From Paenarthrobacter sp. A20 (GTDB lineage: Bacteria; Actinomycetota; Actinomycetes; Actinomycetales; Micrococcaceae), in NCBI RefSeq assembly GCF_024168825.1, contig NZ_JALJWH010000001.1, positions 3,224,001-3,288,000 on the forward strand: 64,000 bases of DNA, written 5' to 3'. Below, one piece after another: positions 17,685 to 26,908 of this stretch (positions within the stretch are counted from its first letter, which is position 1; each line of letters begins with the position of its first letter). The translations under genes were made by a program, and so were the position numbers. A model generated the notes under the pieces. That model had not been told where the DNA came from and searched no databases. It saw only the letters and a list, made by a program, of their open reading frames with translations.

Positions 17685-19220
17685 TCACCAGAGGGTCGGA
17701 GATGAATCGAAGTTCAAATGCTTCGATTCCGTGAACTCCAGCAGTCCGTCCACACCCTGTTGACGGCCAATGCCGGATTTTTTGAACCCCCCCACTTCCA
17801 TTTCGCCATAGAAATGGTGGTAGGTATTGATCCAAACAGTTCCTGCTTCGACGCCTCTTCCGACGCGCCAAGCACGGTCAAGGTTGTTCGTCCATAGGCC
17901 GCAGGCCAGCCCGAACTCAGTGCTGTTGGCGACATTTATGGCTTCCTCTTCCGTGCTGAACTTCTGGACTGCCAAGACGGGGCCGAAGACTTCTTCCTTG
18001 ATAAGCCTCGACGTTGAGGGAAGATCGGTGACGATTGTTGGAGCTACGAAGTTCCCCTTGTCATACGGCTGCTCATCCAGCGGGACACCCCCGGCGACTA
18101 CTGTTCCGTCCTTATGACCAATCTCGACATACTCCCACACTGTCTTCTTGTGATCTGCGGAAACCAAAGGCCCCATGTCCGTGGCCGGATCCAGACCGTC
18201 GCCCACGCGCATCTGTTTCACGCGACCAACGAGTCGCTCCACGAACTCATCGTGAATGCTTTCCTCCAGCAGCAATCGGCTGCCAGCGGTGCAAATTTGA
18301 CCGGCAGATGAGAATACTGCGTTTTCGGCTCCAGCCAGAGCCTTCTCCATGTTGGCGTCCGCGAAAACGATGTTAGGCGATTTTCCTCCCAGCTCAAGGG
18401 AGACCTTTTTCAGGCCGTCGGCAGCACGTTTCATAACGTTGATTCCGGTTACGGAATCGCCGGTGAATGCAACCATCCCGATGCCCTCGTGAGTTACCAG
18501 CCGATCACCAACAGTTGCTCCTGGACCCACGACGGCGGCAAGAATGCCATCTGGCAGGTCGTGGTCTTTCGCCAAGAGGCTTAGAGCTTGGACGACGACC
18601 GCCGGCGTCAAGCTAGCGGGCTTGACCAAGACGGCGTTTCCTGCGGCCAGCGCGGGTGCCACTGCCCGGATGGTCAAATTGAGAGGATAGTTCCATGGCG
18701 TTATGGCTGCGATGACACCTATAGGCTCTCTGAGAACAACGCCATGAACACCGTCTTTAAGTGCACTGGAACGGCCAAAGAGCGATCGGGCACACCCCGC
18801 GTTAAATTCAATCATGCTGATGCTACTGAGGACTTCACCCCTAGCCTGGCTGATTGTTTTGCCTTGCTCCCTCGTCAGCAACTCGGCAAGCGCCTCAAGG
18901 TTCTGGCGCATCCGCTCTGCCCAGCGGAAAAGGACCCTCGCCCGCAGTGCTCCGTCGTTGCGCCACACGGATTTCCTGAAGGCATGTTCGGCCCTTTCGA
19001 CCGCTTCGTCCACTTGACCGACTGTGGACGTGGAAACTCGAGCAACAAGCTCACCGGTTGCTGGATCGAAACTGCCCAGAGGATCTGCACCAGCGAACAG
19101 GAAAGGATTTGTGCTCGGACCAAGATCCAATGGAGTCCAGGGTCCGCGCTTGGTGAATGATGACACGATTACACACGCTTTCATTAGTGATTGAGGTCCA
19201 GGCCGGCCCGTTGGAGGCAC
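17685..19220 (-). CDS. NAD(P)-dependent aldehyde dehydrogenase
   Basis: This enzyme of up to 511 residues oxidises an aldehyde to a carboxylate. It shows the family set ITPWNYPLNLTIRAVAPALA, the general base in SLELGGKSPN, the catalytic Cys in SSAGQICTAGSR and KEEVFGPV near the C-terminus. GTG 19220 has GGGAG upstream, and ATG 19184 is an alternative. It follows the first binding-protein gene (stop at 19259) and is probably the last gene of the ABC transporter operon. The product aldehyde of the pathway would be its substrate, but sequence does not say which. Confidence 0.9.
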   Translation of the reverse strand: MPPTGRPGPQSLMKACVIVSSFTKRGPWTPLDLGPSTNPFLFAGADPLGSFDPATGELVARVSTSTVGQVDEAVERAEHAFRKSVWRNDGALRARVLFRWAERMRQNLEALAELLTREQGKTISQARGEVLSSISMIEFNAGCARSLFGRSSALKDGVHGVVLREPIGVIAAITPWNYPLNLTIRAVAPALAAGNAVLVKPASLTPAVVVQALSLLAKDHDLPDGILAAVVGPGATVGDRLVTHEGIGMVAFTGDSVTGINVMKRAADGLKKVSLELGGKSPNIVFADANMEKALAGAENAVFSSAGQICTAGSRLLLEESIHDEFVERLVGRVKQMRVGDGLDPATDMGPLVSADHKKTVWEYVEIGHKDGTVVAGGVPLDEQPYDKGNFVAPTIVTDLPSTSRLIKEEVFGPVLAVQKFSTEEEAINVANSTEFGLACGLWTNNLDRAWRVGRGVEAGTVWINTYHHFYGEMEVGGFKKSGIGRQQGVDGLLEFTESKHLNFDSSPTLW

Positions 19221-19258
19221 GGTTCTCCCGCGCTCAAACAGGGCTTTAGCCTGAACAC

Positions 19259-20236
19259 CTAGTTCGGGAGGAAGTCGTTTGTGAACGACTTGGTGACGTC
19301 AAAGTCAGAGGGAAGCTGCCCGATGGAGGCCAGTTGGTCCCGCAGCGTGCTCCAGCGCTCTTCAGTCATCTTGCCGATCTGGCTGCCCAGGTAATCCCCT
19401 TGTTGAATGATCCGAGCCGAACCGTCAAAGGTGGCCTCATCGGTATCTTTATTGGATTTCATGATCGACGACTTTGCGTCGGCGGGATTCTTGACGAAAT
19501 TCTTCCAGCCCTCGATGGATGCGGACACAACCCGGCGGACAACTTCCGGCTGTTCCTTCACCACTTTGTCCGTTGTGAACAGCAATAGACCGTAGGGGTT
19601 GTACCCGGCATCCTTAGCTACGCTGAGGATATTGACGTCGATACCCTCCTGCTTCGCGTTGAATACATCTGATGTGACGAAGCATTGCTGGACCAGATTT
19701 TCATTGCGTTTGAAGTCAGCAAGGGAGCCCGTGTAATTGATATCCTGGATCTTTTGCAAGTCAAAGTGAGACTTGATGTAGTCGAAGTACGGACTGGGAA
19801 CCCTTGAGACCTGGTGCCCGTCGATGTCTTTGAAACCATTGATGCCTTGCGATTGATGCGACATCATGCACTGGAGATTCGTGTCATATGCAGCAGCTAC
19901 GGCCACAATTGGCAATCCATTCTTGCGGGCAAGAAGGACTTCGTCAGCATTGGCGACACCGAAGTCAGCCTGGCCGGCGGCGACTTGGGGGATAGTTTGA
20001 ATCCCTGGCCCGCCCTGTTTTACATCCAGGGTGACACCGGCATCTTTTCCATACTGGTTTGTCATCGTGTCCCAGTAGCCCCCCTGTTCGGCTTGGGCAA
20101 ACCAGTTCATGAGGACGGAAACAGTTTGAGGCTTGTCTTGGCTGGGGGAGTCACCGGCGCTGTTTGCGCACGATGTTGTAAAGAATGCGACGACGGCCGC
20201 GGTGGCCGCGATCCGAGCCATACCTGAGAATTTCAT
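19259..20236 (-). CDS. ABC transporter substrate-binding lipoprotein, NMT1/THI5-like (copy 1)
   Basis: This protein of about 325 residues has a lipoprotein signal (TTSCANSAG) and belongs to the NMT1/THI5-like periplasmic binding family. Members bind thiamine-pyrimidine precursors and other small rings. Key stretches are LMNWFAQAEQGGYW and GGPGIQTIPQVAAGQADFG. ATG 20236 has AAGGAAATT upstream. It lies 46 bases after the permease gene. A second, clearly paralogous binding protein is at 22078-23082, so one membrane complex probably serves two binding proteins. The ligand is unknown. Confidence 0.88.
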   Translation of the reverse strand: MKFSGMARIAATAAVVAFFTTSCANSAGDSPSQDKPQTVSVLMNWFAQAEQGGYWDTMTNQYGKDAGVTLDVKQGGPGIQTIPQVAAGQADFGVANADEVLLARKNGLPIVAVAAAYDTNLQCMMSHQSQGINGFKDIDGHQVSRVPSPYFDYIKSHFDLQKIQDINYTGSLADFKRNENLVQQCFVTSDVFNAKQEGIDVNILSVAKDAGYNPYGLLLFTTDKVVKEQPEVVRRVVSASIEGWKNFVKNPADAKSSIMKSNKDTDEATFDGSARIIQQGDYLGSQIGKMTEERWSTLRDQLASIGQLPSDFDVTKSFTNDFLPN

Positions 20237-20282
20237 AATTTCCTTCGGGAGTAACAGATGCTTCCAGTGAAGCTGGAGGGGT

Positions 20283-21149
20283 CTAGGCGTCATCCTTGAG
20301 CGCTGATTCATGCCAGTGTTTGATCAGACGGTTGCCAAGGAGGGTGACGACGATGAAGAACGCGAACCCGAGGAGCGTTGCTGCGAGGACCTCTGCGAAG
20401 AGCAGTCCAGTGGCGAGCCGGGATTGTGCGAAAAGTACTTTTACCCCCAAGCCGCCCTCTTCTCCACCGCTGCCGATAATGAATTCGCCCACAATGGCAC
20501 CCACGACGGCCAAACCCGCCGAAACCCGCAGCCCGGCGAAGATATTCGGGAGAGCGCTCGGCAGCCGCAGCTGGAGGAACTCTGTGGTCCGACTGGCATG
20601 GTGCATCCTGAAGAGGTCACGGTGATTCCTGTCCGTCGAGAGGAGTCCCAGTAAAGTGTTGTTCAAGATTGGGAAGACGGAAATCATGAACGCGATCACA
20701 ATGACTGCCGTCTGGTTGTAGCCGAACCAGAGGACGATGATGGGTGCGACTGCTACCACCGGGACCGTCTGTAGAAGAACAGCGTAGGGATAGAGGCTGC
20801 GTTCGAGCATCTTCGATTGGCTCATGATGATCGCTGCCGCAAATCCTACGATGATAGCGAGAGCGAAGCCTGCCGCAGCCTCAAGGAAAGTGATCCGAAG
20901 TCCCTGTAGAAGAGTCTCTGGATTCTCGACGATGGCCTGAAGAACCTGCTCAGGTCTGGGAAGCAGATAGTTTCGGTCTCCATAAACGGTGCCAGCGAGA
21001 ACTGACCATCCGGTGAGGACCAACACTAGGACAATTGCAGGTGGCAGGACGGAGACCAGGACTGATTTGGGTTTAGGTGTCTTGTTTAATTTTTGTCCTG
21101 CAGTTCCGTTGGCTGTAAGGGGGGCGGACTTTGATAGCTGCGTGGTCAT
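20283..21149 (-). CDS. ABC transporter permease, SsuC/TauC/ThiX type
   Basis: This 288-residue membrane protein has about six helices and the binding-protein-dependent permease loop (FRMHHASRTTEFLQLRLPSALPNIFAGLRV). It overlaps the ATPase gene by 4 bp and precedes the binding-protein gene. Together they form a complete importer of the nitrate/sulfonate/pyrimidine-precursor class. Confidence 0.9.
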   Translation of the reverse strand: MTTQLSKSAPLTANGTAGQKLNKTPKPKSVLVSVLPPAIVLVLVLTGWSVLAGTVYGDRNYLLPRPEQVLQAIVENPETLLQGLRITFLEAAAGFALAIIVGFAAAIIMSQSKMLERSLYPYAVLLQTVPVVAVAPIIVLWFGYNQTAVIVIAFMISVFPILNNTLLGLLSTDRNHRDLFRMHHASRTTEFLQLRLPSALPNIFAGLRVSAGLAVVGAIVGEFIIGSGGEEGGLGVKVLFAQSRLATGLLFAEVLAATLLGFAFFIVVTLLGNRLIKHWHESALKDDA

Positions 21150-21895
21150 GCGTTTGCCCTTTCACGGAGGCATTCTGATATTTCAACGCTCAGGGCAGTG
21201 AACTCATGAGTTCGACGGAGCTCTGGCGTGCGGGGATACGCAAACGGGACATCGAAGATACGTTCAACGCGGCCAGGACGTGCAGACATGACCACCACTC
21301 GGTTGGAAAGGTAAATGGCTTCATAGAGATTGTGGGTGACGAAAACAGAGGTGAACCCTTTTGAAAGCCAGATGCGCAGGAGTTCGTCCTGCAGGATCTC
21401 GCGGGTGAGTTCGTCCAAGGCAGAGAACGGTTCGTCCATGAGGAATAGTTCGGGCTGTAGTGCCAGTGCCCTCGCAAGAGACAGACGCATCTTCATTCCG
21501 CCTGACAGATTCCTCGGATAGGAGCGTTCAAACCCTTCCAACCCGACCATCTTCAGGGCTGCCGCTACACGCTTGCGCCTTTCGGTCTTGTCGATGCTTT
21601 CCAGCTCGCAGATAAGACTCGCGTTTCCCTCGACCGTTCTCCACGGAAGCAGCGTCGCATCCTGGAAAACAAAGGCGCGGCGGTCGTCTTTCGGTATCGC
21701 AACCTCACCGGAAGAGGGCGCGGACAGTCCTGCAATAATGCGCAGGAGTGTCGACTTCCCGCAGCCGGAAGGACCGAGAAGGGAGACAAATTCTCCTTTG
21801 GCTACCTGCAGCTCAACTGGCTGCAAGGCGATCGTCCCGTTGGGGTACGTTTTCGATGCGCCGGCGACGTCGATGTGTGGATCGTGCGTCATCAT
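21146..21895 (-). CDS. ABC transporter ATP-binding protein, SsuB/TauB type
   Basis: This 249-residue ATPase shows Walker A (GPSGCGKSTLLRI near 40), Q-loop (FVFQDATLLPW), signature (LSGGMKMRLSLARAL), Walker B (LFLMDEPFSALDEL) and the switch His (VFVTHNLYEAI). ATG 21895 has AAGGAG six bases upstream. It powers the permease encoded immediately downstream. An operator-like site lies 74 bases upstream. Confidence 0.93.
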   Translation of the reverse strand: MMTHDPHIDVAGASKTYPNGTIALQPVELQVAKGEFVSLLGPSGCGKSTLLRIIAGLSAPSSGEVAIPKDDRRAFVFQDATLLPWRTVEGNASLICELESIDKTERRKRVAAALKMVGLEGFERSYPRNLSGGMKMRLSLARALALQPELFLMDEPFSALDELTREILQDELLRIWLSKGFTSVFVTHNLYEAIYLSNRVVVMSARPGRVERIFDVPFAYPRTPELRRTHEFTALSVEISECLRERANA

Positions 21896-21968
21896 GTAGG
21901 ACTCCTTTGAAGTGGAACTCGTGCAAAGTGCTGGGGAGGCCAGGCGTTTACCGCCAAGCGTTGATTGT

Positions 21969-21979
21969 CAGTTCTACAA
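21969..21979. promoter_or_regulatory. GntR operator-like site upstream of the ABC ATPase gene
   Basis: CAGTTCTACAA (minus strand TTGTAGAACTG) fits TNGTNNNACNA with one mismatch. On the minus strand the wider context (ACACGTCAGTCCAGTTGTAG) matches most bases of the region upstream of the second binding-protein gene near 23196-23216. Both probably bind the same regulator. Confidence 0.45.
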
Positions 21980-22077
21980 CTGGACTGACGTGTTACCTGT
22001 GATCTCCATTACTCATGGTTGCCCCGACTTGGACGGTTGTCAAGACAGGTCTGCGTTCTTTGTTTTCTCGTTGTTCG

Positions 22078-23082
22078 TCAGTCCTTGGGGAGAAATTCCG
22101 TTGTGTAAGCGGCGCCAGAGTCGAAGTCCTTTGGGATCAAGCCGACGGACACGAGCTGGTCGCGCAGGACGTTCCAACGCTCGGGCTTCATGGCGCCAAC
22201 CTTGCTACCTAGGTAACCGCCCTGGGCTATCGTGGTTGCGGAGAAATCAAAAGTTGCTTCATCGGCGTCCGGATTGGCTGCCATGACGGCTGCCTTGGCG
22301 TCGGAGGGGTCCTTCAGGAAGTTCTCCCACCCCTGGATGCTCGCCCGTACTACGGCCGCCACGAAGTCTGGCTTTTCCTGCACGGTCTTCTCGGTTGTGA
22401 AGAGGACCAGGCCGTAGGGGTTGTAACCACCGTCCTTTGCGACGCTGAGCACATTAATATCGATCCCCTCCTTCTTGGCCTTGAACACATCGCCTGTAAC
22501 GAAGCCCTGCTGAATCAGCCCATGGTTCCGCTGAAAATCAGCGAACGATCCGGTGAAATTGATTTCCTCAATTTTGTCGAGGGCGAACGTCGCCTTGAGG
22601 TAGTCGAAGTACGGCGCCGGCCGTCGGGAAACCTGATGACCGTTGAGATCGTGGAATGAGCTGATGTCAAGATCCTTGTGTGACAGCATGGCGAAGAGGT
22701 TCGTGTCATACGCCGCGGCAACTGCGACCACTGGAAGGCCGTTCTTCCTAGCAAGCAGAATTTCATCGGCATTGCCGATGCCGAAGTCCGCTTGGCCAGC
22801 CGCCACTTGGGGGATGGTTTGTATTCCGGGTCCGCCCTGTCTCACGTCCAGCATTACGCCGTCGCGCTCTGCGGCTTTCTTTTGCATGGCGTCCCAGTAG
22901 CCGCCCTGTTCTGCCTGGGCGAAGTAATTCATTAGTATCGTGGCTGTCTGTTGGGGTGGCGCCTGTGCGGGTTGACCGTTCTGGGAACCGGACCCGGACT
23001 GAGTTGTGCTCGCACATCCCGTAGCACTGAGAGCCAGTACGGCCATTGAGGCCAAAAGTCCTGATACGCGTTTGGATCGCAT
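22078..23082 (-). CDS. ABC transporter substrate-binding lipoprotein, NMT1/THI5-like (copy 2)
   Basis: This 334-residue paralogue of the binding protein at 19259-20236 shares long stretches such as GGPGIQTIPQVAAGQADFG, NADEILLARKNGLP and VAVAAAYDTNL. The lipobox is in ALSATGCAS. ATG 23082 is chosen for AAGGA a few bases upstream, since an upstream ATG has only a CCTCCT stretch before it. A gap of 182 bp with its own operator-like site separates it from the ATPase gene, so it may be transcribed with or apart from the rest. Possible reasons for duplication are two ligands or two affinities. Confidence 0.87.
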   Translation of the reverse strand: MRSKRVSGLLASMAVLALSATGCASTTQSGSGSQNGQPAQAPPQQTATILMNYFAQAEQGGYWDAMQKKAAERDGVMLDVRQGGPGIQTIPQVAAGQADFGIGNADEILLARKNGLPVVAVAAAYDTNLFAMLSHKDLDISSFHDLNGHQVSRRPAPYFDYLKATFALDKIEEINFTGSFADFQRNHGLIQQGFVTGDVFKAKKEGIDINVLSVAKDGGYNPYGLVLFTTEKTVQEKPDFVAAVVRASIQGWENFLKDPSDAKAAVMAANPDADEATFDFSATTIAQGGYLGSKVGAMKPERWNVLRDQLVSVGLIPKDFDSGAAYTTEFLPKD

Positions 23083-23381
23083 GGTGTCCTTCATAGGAGG
23101 GAGCCAGTCGGAGGTGCGCGGCTGAAGCCGCATGTCCCTTCCGCTAGCGGAATCAGTGAGCGCCGATGTCACCGGCGGGAGAAAAAAACCCTTCAACAAC
23201 TGGCATGACATGTGATATGTTTCACCGTGTTCCCAATATTTGATTCATCCCTCACGAAAGTCAAGGGGGCCAGCGTGCTTGATTTCGCCGTCGCGAACAC
23301 GAGCCGGGCACCCGGCTTCGCCGTCAAAATATCCCTAAGTGGCGCGGGCATGCGCCGCAAACATCGCGAGTAAGGGCAAAG
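23083..23381. promoter_or_regulatory. Divergent promoter region
   Basis: About 300 bp separate the leftward binding-protein gene from the rightward tautomerase operon. TGGCATGACAT at 23201-23211 is a two-mismatch version of the operator motif seen elsewhere in the island, inside a context shared with 21960-21985. No coding sequence is supported. A small GCCGGG/CCCGGC hairpin lies near 23303. Confidence 0.4.
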
Positions 23382-23576
23382 ATGCCGTTTATTGAAATCC
23401 ATATGTTCGAAGGGCGAACTGCAGAGCAGAAGCGCGCCCTGACCAAAGCAGTAACAGAGGCAATGGTCGAGCACGCAGGCGCCAAGGCGGAAGGCCTGCA
23501 CGTTGCCATTTCCGAGTACTCACTAGACAATTGGGCGCGCGCCGGCGTCCTCGGCATCGATAGGACGGACATCTGA
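23382..23576 (+). CDS. 4-oxalocrotonate tautomerase-family protein
   Basis: This small protein of 64 residues begins MPFIEIHMFEGRT, so after methionine removal the catalytic Pro1 is N-terminal, as in 4-oxalocrotonate tautomerase. The family catalyses keto-enol isomerisation, dehalogenation or decarboxylation of unsaturated acids as oligomers. AAGGGCAAAG precedes the ATG. Its stop overlaps the start of the next gene (TGATG). It is the first gene of a nine-gene run with very short gaps. Confidence 0.88.
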   Translation: MPFIEIHMFEGRTAEQKRALTKAVTEAMVEHAGAKAEGLHVAISEYSLDNWARAGVLGIDRTDI

Positions 23577-24595
23577 TGCAAGAATCACCGCTGGGTGGAC
23601 TGCCCCGGGAATCTGCTGCCCTTCTTGTTATCGATCCACAGAATGCCTTTGTTCATCCCGAGGGCACGCTGGGCTTGTCCGGGGTAAATATTGCCCCTGC
23701 CCAACATGCGATGAAGTCCATCCGACGTCTTGCAGAGCAGTTCAAAGCGGCAGGTCTTCCCGTCATTTGGACCCAACAAATACATCTGGAAAAGGACGTC
23801 TCACGGGATGCCAAAGTGCTCGCTTCCCACACTCAGAAAAGGGCCCGCGTCTCCGCGCTCTCGGGTACGTGGGACGCAGATTTCGTGGACGAAGTAGCGG
23901 ACCTCGTCGATGACCCCACGTATGTCGTAACCAAACATCGCTTTGGTGCCTTCTACGAAACGCGTCTGGATTCCTTGTTGCGGATGCTCGGCGTCCGGAC
24001 GCTGTTCGTCACCGGCGTGACGGCCAACGCCTGCGTGGAAACTACCCTGCGCGAGGCGTATCTGCGGGATTACGATGTCGTAGCCGTGAAGGACGGAATC
24101 GCCGCTGTCAGGCCCGAATGGATTGACACTGCCGAAGCCGTGTGGCGTCAGTACCTTGGGGTGGTGGCAAACGAGGAGGAAGTCCTCGGCTGGCTTGCCC
24201 GAGGCAGCCGCCCCCAAGCTTTGGGGCTGCATCACCTGCTCTTAGAGACGAAGGACCTGGAAGCTGCTGAAAGCTTCTACTTTGAAGTTCTTGGATTCAA
24301 CGAACGAAAACGTGAAGACTTCCGGGACGGGCGAAAGTTCGTTGCAACGCACCAAGGGCTGGCTCTTGTTGAGCGAGCTTCCGAAGCCACTGGCACAGGT
24401 GGGACTCTGGAGCACCTTTGCTTCCGGGCCCGTGGGATAGATGCCATTGCCAATCGCGCCATGGCCGCAGGACACCGGATCGTTAGGGGCCCTGGCCCCG
24501 GGCCCTATGGCCACACCGTCTACATCGAGGACCCGGACGGAAATGAAATCGAGCTGTTTGACATACCTACGACGACTTCCGGCTCTGGCTCCTAA
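23576..24595 (+). CDS. Isochorismatase-like cysteine hydrolase fused to a VOC domain
   Basis: This is a 339-residue two-domain protein. Residues 1 to about 205 form an isochorismatase-like hydrolase with the full triad: Asp in LLVIDPQNAF, Lys in VVTKHRFG and Cys near 153 in GVTANACVETT. Relatives include N-carbamoylsarcosine amidase, nicotinamidase and ureidoacrylate hydrolase. After the linker GSRPQALG, residues 217-335 form a VOC domain with likely metal ligands His (LHHLLLE), His (LEHLCF) and Glu (GNEIELFD). I know of no standard enzyme with this fusion. It may channel an amidase product to a metal-dependent isomerase or lyase step. Confidence 0.85.
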   Translation: MQESPLGGLPRESAALLVIDPQNAFVHPEGTLGLSGVNIAPAQHAMKSIRRLAEQFKAAGLPVIWTQQIHLEKDVSRDAKVLASHTQKRARVSALSGTWDADFVDEVADLVDDPTYVVTKHRFGAFYETRLDSLLRMLGVRTLFVTGVTANACVETTLREAYLRDYDVVAVKDGIAAVRPEWIDTAEAVWRQYLGVVANEEEVLGWLARGSRPQALGLHHLLLETKDLEAAESFYFEVLGFNERKREDFRDGRKFVATHQGLALVERASEATGTGGTLEHLCFRARGIDAIANRAMAAGHRIVRGPGPGPYGHTVYIEDPDGNEIELFDIPTTTSGSGS

Positions 24596-24630
24596 CAACC
24601 CAAAACTTCTGCAGCAGCAAAGGCGAAGAC

Positions 24631-25785
24631 ATGAAAATCACTGACATCAAAGTTCACCTGGTCCGTCTCCCGGCCCGGCGGGACCACAACTGGGCTTCCA
24701 AAATGTCCACTCCCATCGGTCACACGGCGATTATCGAGATTGAGACCGACGCCGATGTTACCGGCTGGGGTGAGGCACCTGCAGGCGCAACCTGGGGCGG
24801 AGCGCACATGAGGTACTACGGCGAGTCGCCCGAAACGGTGCGCCTCATTATTGAGAACTACCTCCTGCCGGCTGTCAAGGGCCTGGACCCAGTCGAGATT
24901 TCACTGATCCACACGGCAATGGACAAAGTCATCAAGGGCCATCCTTACGCGAAGGCAGCCATTGACATTGCTTGTTATGACATCGCAGGCAAGTTCTTGG
25001 GCGTCCCCGTCAGCACCCTGCTGGGGGGTGCGCACAAGAACTCGATCGAAGTAGCGCATTCCTTGGGCATCATGGAGTTGGAGAAGTGCTATGCGGAGGC
25101 AGAGGCTGCGGTTTCCGAAGGGGCATTGACTATCAAATGCAAAACTGGGCTCGATGCCGAGCGAGATGTGACTCTGGTCCGCGAACTTCGTAAGCGCCTC
25201 GGTGACGACATCAAGATCCGGGTAGACGGCAATGAAGGCTATGCCTCGGTCTCTGAGGCTGTCGCTGTCACCTTGCGGCAGGAAGAGTACGACATCCTCC
25301 TGTGCGAGCAGCCGGTTATTGGCGCGGCGGGACTGGCAAAGGTCGCTGAGCGGATCAGTTCACCCGTTATGGCAGATGAATCAGCGTGGAACGTCCAAGA
25401 CATCCTCGAATTGAATTCGTTGAACGCCGCTGCCTGCATTTCCCTGTACGTGACCAAACCAGGAGGACTTTTCAAGGCCCGTCAGGTTGCAGATCTTGCA
25501 GAGCAGCTGGGCATGTACAGCGATATCGGTGGTTCCATCGAAACCGGCATCGGGAACGCGGCCAACCTCCACCTGGCCAGCGCCACAAAGATCGCTACCT
25601 TACCCAGTGTTTGCCCCGTATCCACACCCGAAGGAGCGGGCGGCCCATCAACGGCCGGCATCTACTACTTGGACGATGTCATCATTACGCCATTCAAATT
25701 CGAAAACGGTCGGGTCTTCGCTCCTGAGGGTCCAGGCCTCGGAATCGAGGTTGACCGGGAGAAACTGGCCAGGTACTCGGTATGA
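24631..25785 (+). CDS. Enolase-superfamily enzyme, muconate cycloisomerase-like
   Basis: This 384-residue enzyme has the capping domain plus the (beta/alpha)7-beta barrel. Visible active-site residues are the KxK pair (IKCKTG, Lys169 and Lys171), metal ligands Asp (RVDGNEGY), Glu (LCEQPV) and Asp (VMADESAW), and a Lys in YVTKPGG. This is the muconate-lactonising subgroup pattern, where general bases abstract a proton alpha to a carboxylate. Racemisation, cycloisomerisation or dehydration are all possible. It overlaps the next gene by 4 bp. Confidence 0.88.
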   Translation: MKITDIKVHLVRLPARRDHNWASKMSTPIGHTAIIEIETDADVTGWGEAPAGATWGGAHMRYYGESPETVRLIIENYLLPAVKGLDPVEISLIHTAMDKVIKGHPYAKAAIDIACYDIAGKFLGVPVSTLLGGAHKNSIEVAHSLGIMELEKCYAEAEAAVSEGALTIKCKTGLDAERDVTLVRELRKRLGDDIKIRVDGNEGYASVSEAVAVTLRQEEYDILLCEQPVIGAAGLAKVAERISSPVMADESAWNVQDILELNSLNAAACISLYVTKPGGLFKARQVADLAEQLGMYSDIGGSIETGIGNAANLHLASATKIATLPSVCPVSTPEGAGGPSTAGIYYLDDVIITPFKFENGRVFAPEGPGLGIEVDREKLARYSV

Positions 25786-26858
25786 CCATTGCAGTCCTTG
25801 GTGCTGGAGGTGGCGGACTGTCTGCGGCCGTCGAGTTAACCGCGGCGGGCCACGATGTAGTCCTGTGGAATCGCAACCCTGACAGACTCGCCCCTCATGT
25901 CGATCAACACGTTCGTTACCGGGGAGTTTTCGGTGAAGGCGCCGCCAAAATCAGCGCCATGACCTCGGACCTCCATGCCGCAATAGACGGTGCCGCGGCA
26001 GTGGCTGTTTGCCTGCCGAGCGTTGTCCATGCACGTCTCTTTCAGGAATTGGCGACCGAAAAGTGTTCGGTGCCAATCATCCTGAATCCTGGACACACGG
26101 GAGGAGCGCTGCATCTTCGTGCAGTGTTCGCCAGTGCCGGCGTCTCGGTCCCCCCAGTAGCAGAGTTCTCGACTTTGACCTACGTTGCCCGGGTAGATAC
26201 AACGGGAGCCGTCAACATCAGCGGGCGGGCAAACCAAGTCCGTGTTGCGGCTCTGCCAGGTGGCGCCGACGCAGTCTTGAAGGCAAAATCACTGTTCCCG
26301 GGATGCGCCGAAGTCTCCGACGTACTGGCCTCCAGTCTGTCCAATGTCAATCTGGTCCTCCACCCGCCAGGGGCGGTACTAGGGGCATCCTGGGTGGAGG
26401 CCACGGGCGGAGACTTCACCTTTTATGTTGAAGGAATGACTGCGGGAGTAGGGCGCGTCCTGAATCAGCTGGACATGGAGAGATTGGAAGTGGCTAGAGC
26501 CTTTGGCCACGAACTTCCACCGCTGTCGACGGAGATGGCAGCCATTGGCACAGTGGACGAAACTGCCGCTCAAGCGGGCAACACTGTCGAGGCAATCAGG
26601 GGTGGCGCTGCCAATGCTGCCATCGCAGCGCCGGACTCTTTCTCCCACCGTTATTACCAAGAAGATCTGGCGTTCGGTTTACTGCCTTTCGTTGAACTGG
26701 CTCGAATAGCGCAGACGCCTGTTCCTGTAGCCGAAGCATTGTTGAAGCTTGGTGCTACTGCTGTCGGAGGGGACCTGCTGGCGGCCGGTTTGGATGCTGG
26801 ACGTCTCGGTTTGAAGGGTATGACGCGGGACGGGCTCATTGAGTCCGTACGGGTATAG
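25782..26858 (+). CDS. Octopine/nopaline dehydrogenase-family NAD(P)-binding protein
   Basis: This 358-residue protein starts with a Rossmann fold (IAVLGAGGGGLSAAVELTAAGHDVVLWNR), followed by the all-helical opine dehydrogenase domain (VEGMTAGVGRVLNQLDMERLEVARAFG). The family reversibly condenses or cleaves an amino acid and an alpha-keto acid with NAD(P)H. In a catabolic operon it would more likely oxidise a secondary amine to release an oxoacid and an amine (inference). The ATG overlaps the upstream stop. Confidence 0.82.
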   Translation: MTIAVLGAGGGGLSAAVELTAAGHDVVLWNRNPDRLAPHVDQHVRYRGVFGEGAAKISAMTSDLHAAIDGAAAVAVCLPSVVHARLFQELATEKCSVPIILNPGHTGGALHLRAVFASAGVSVPPVAEFSTLTYVARVDTTGAVNISGRANQVRVAALPGGADAVLKAKSLFPGCAEVSDVLASSLSNVNLVLHPPGAVLGASWVEATGGDFTFYVEGMTAGVGRVLNQLDMERLEVARAFGHELPPLSTEMAAIGTVDETAAQAGNTVEAIRGGAANAAIAAPDSFSHRYYQEDLAFGLLPFVELARIAQTPVPVAEALLKLGATAVGGDLLAAGLDAGRLGLKGMTRDGLIESVRV

Positions 26859-26908
26859 GAGCAAGGTCTGACTCAACTTGGCGACAGCCAAGGAAGGAAG
26901 TGAACTAC

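Noticed and set aside
24940..25010. Possible thiamine riboswitch or other known riboswitch near the THI5-like transporter and its operons
   Set aside because: No conserved TPP-box or other riboswitch core was found in any of the leader regions examined, including 21896-22077, 23083-23381 and 20237-20282.
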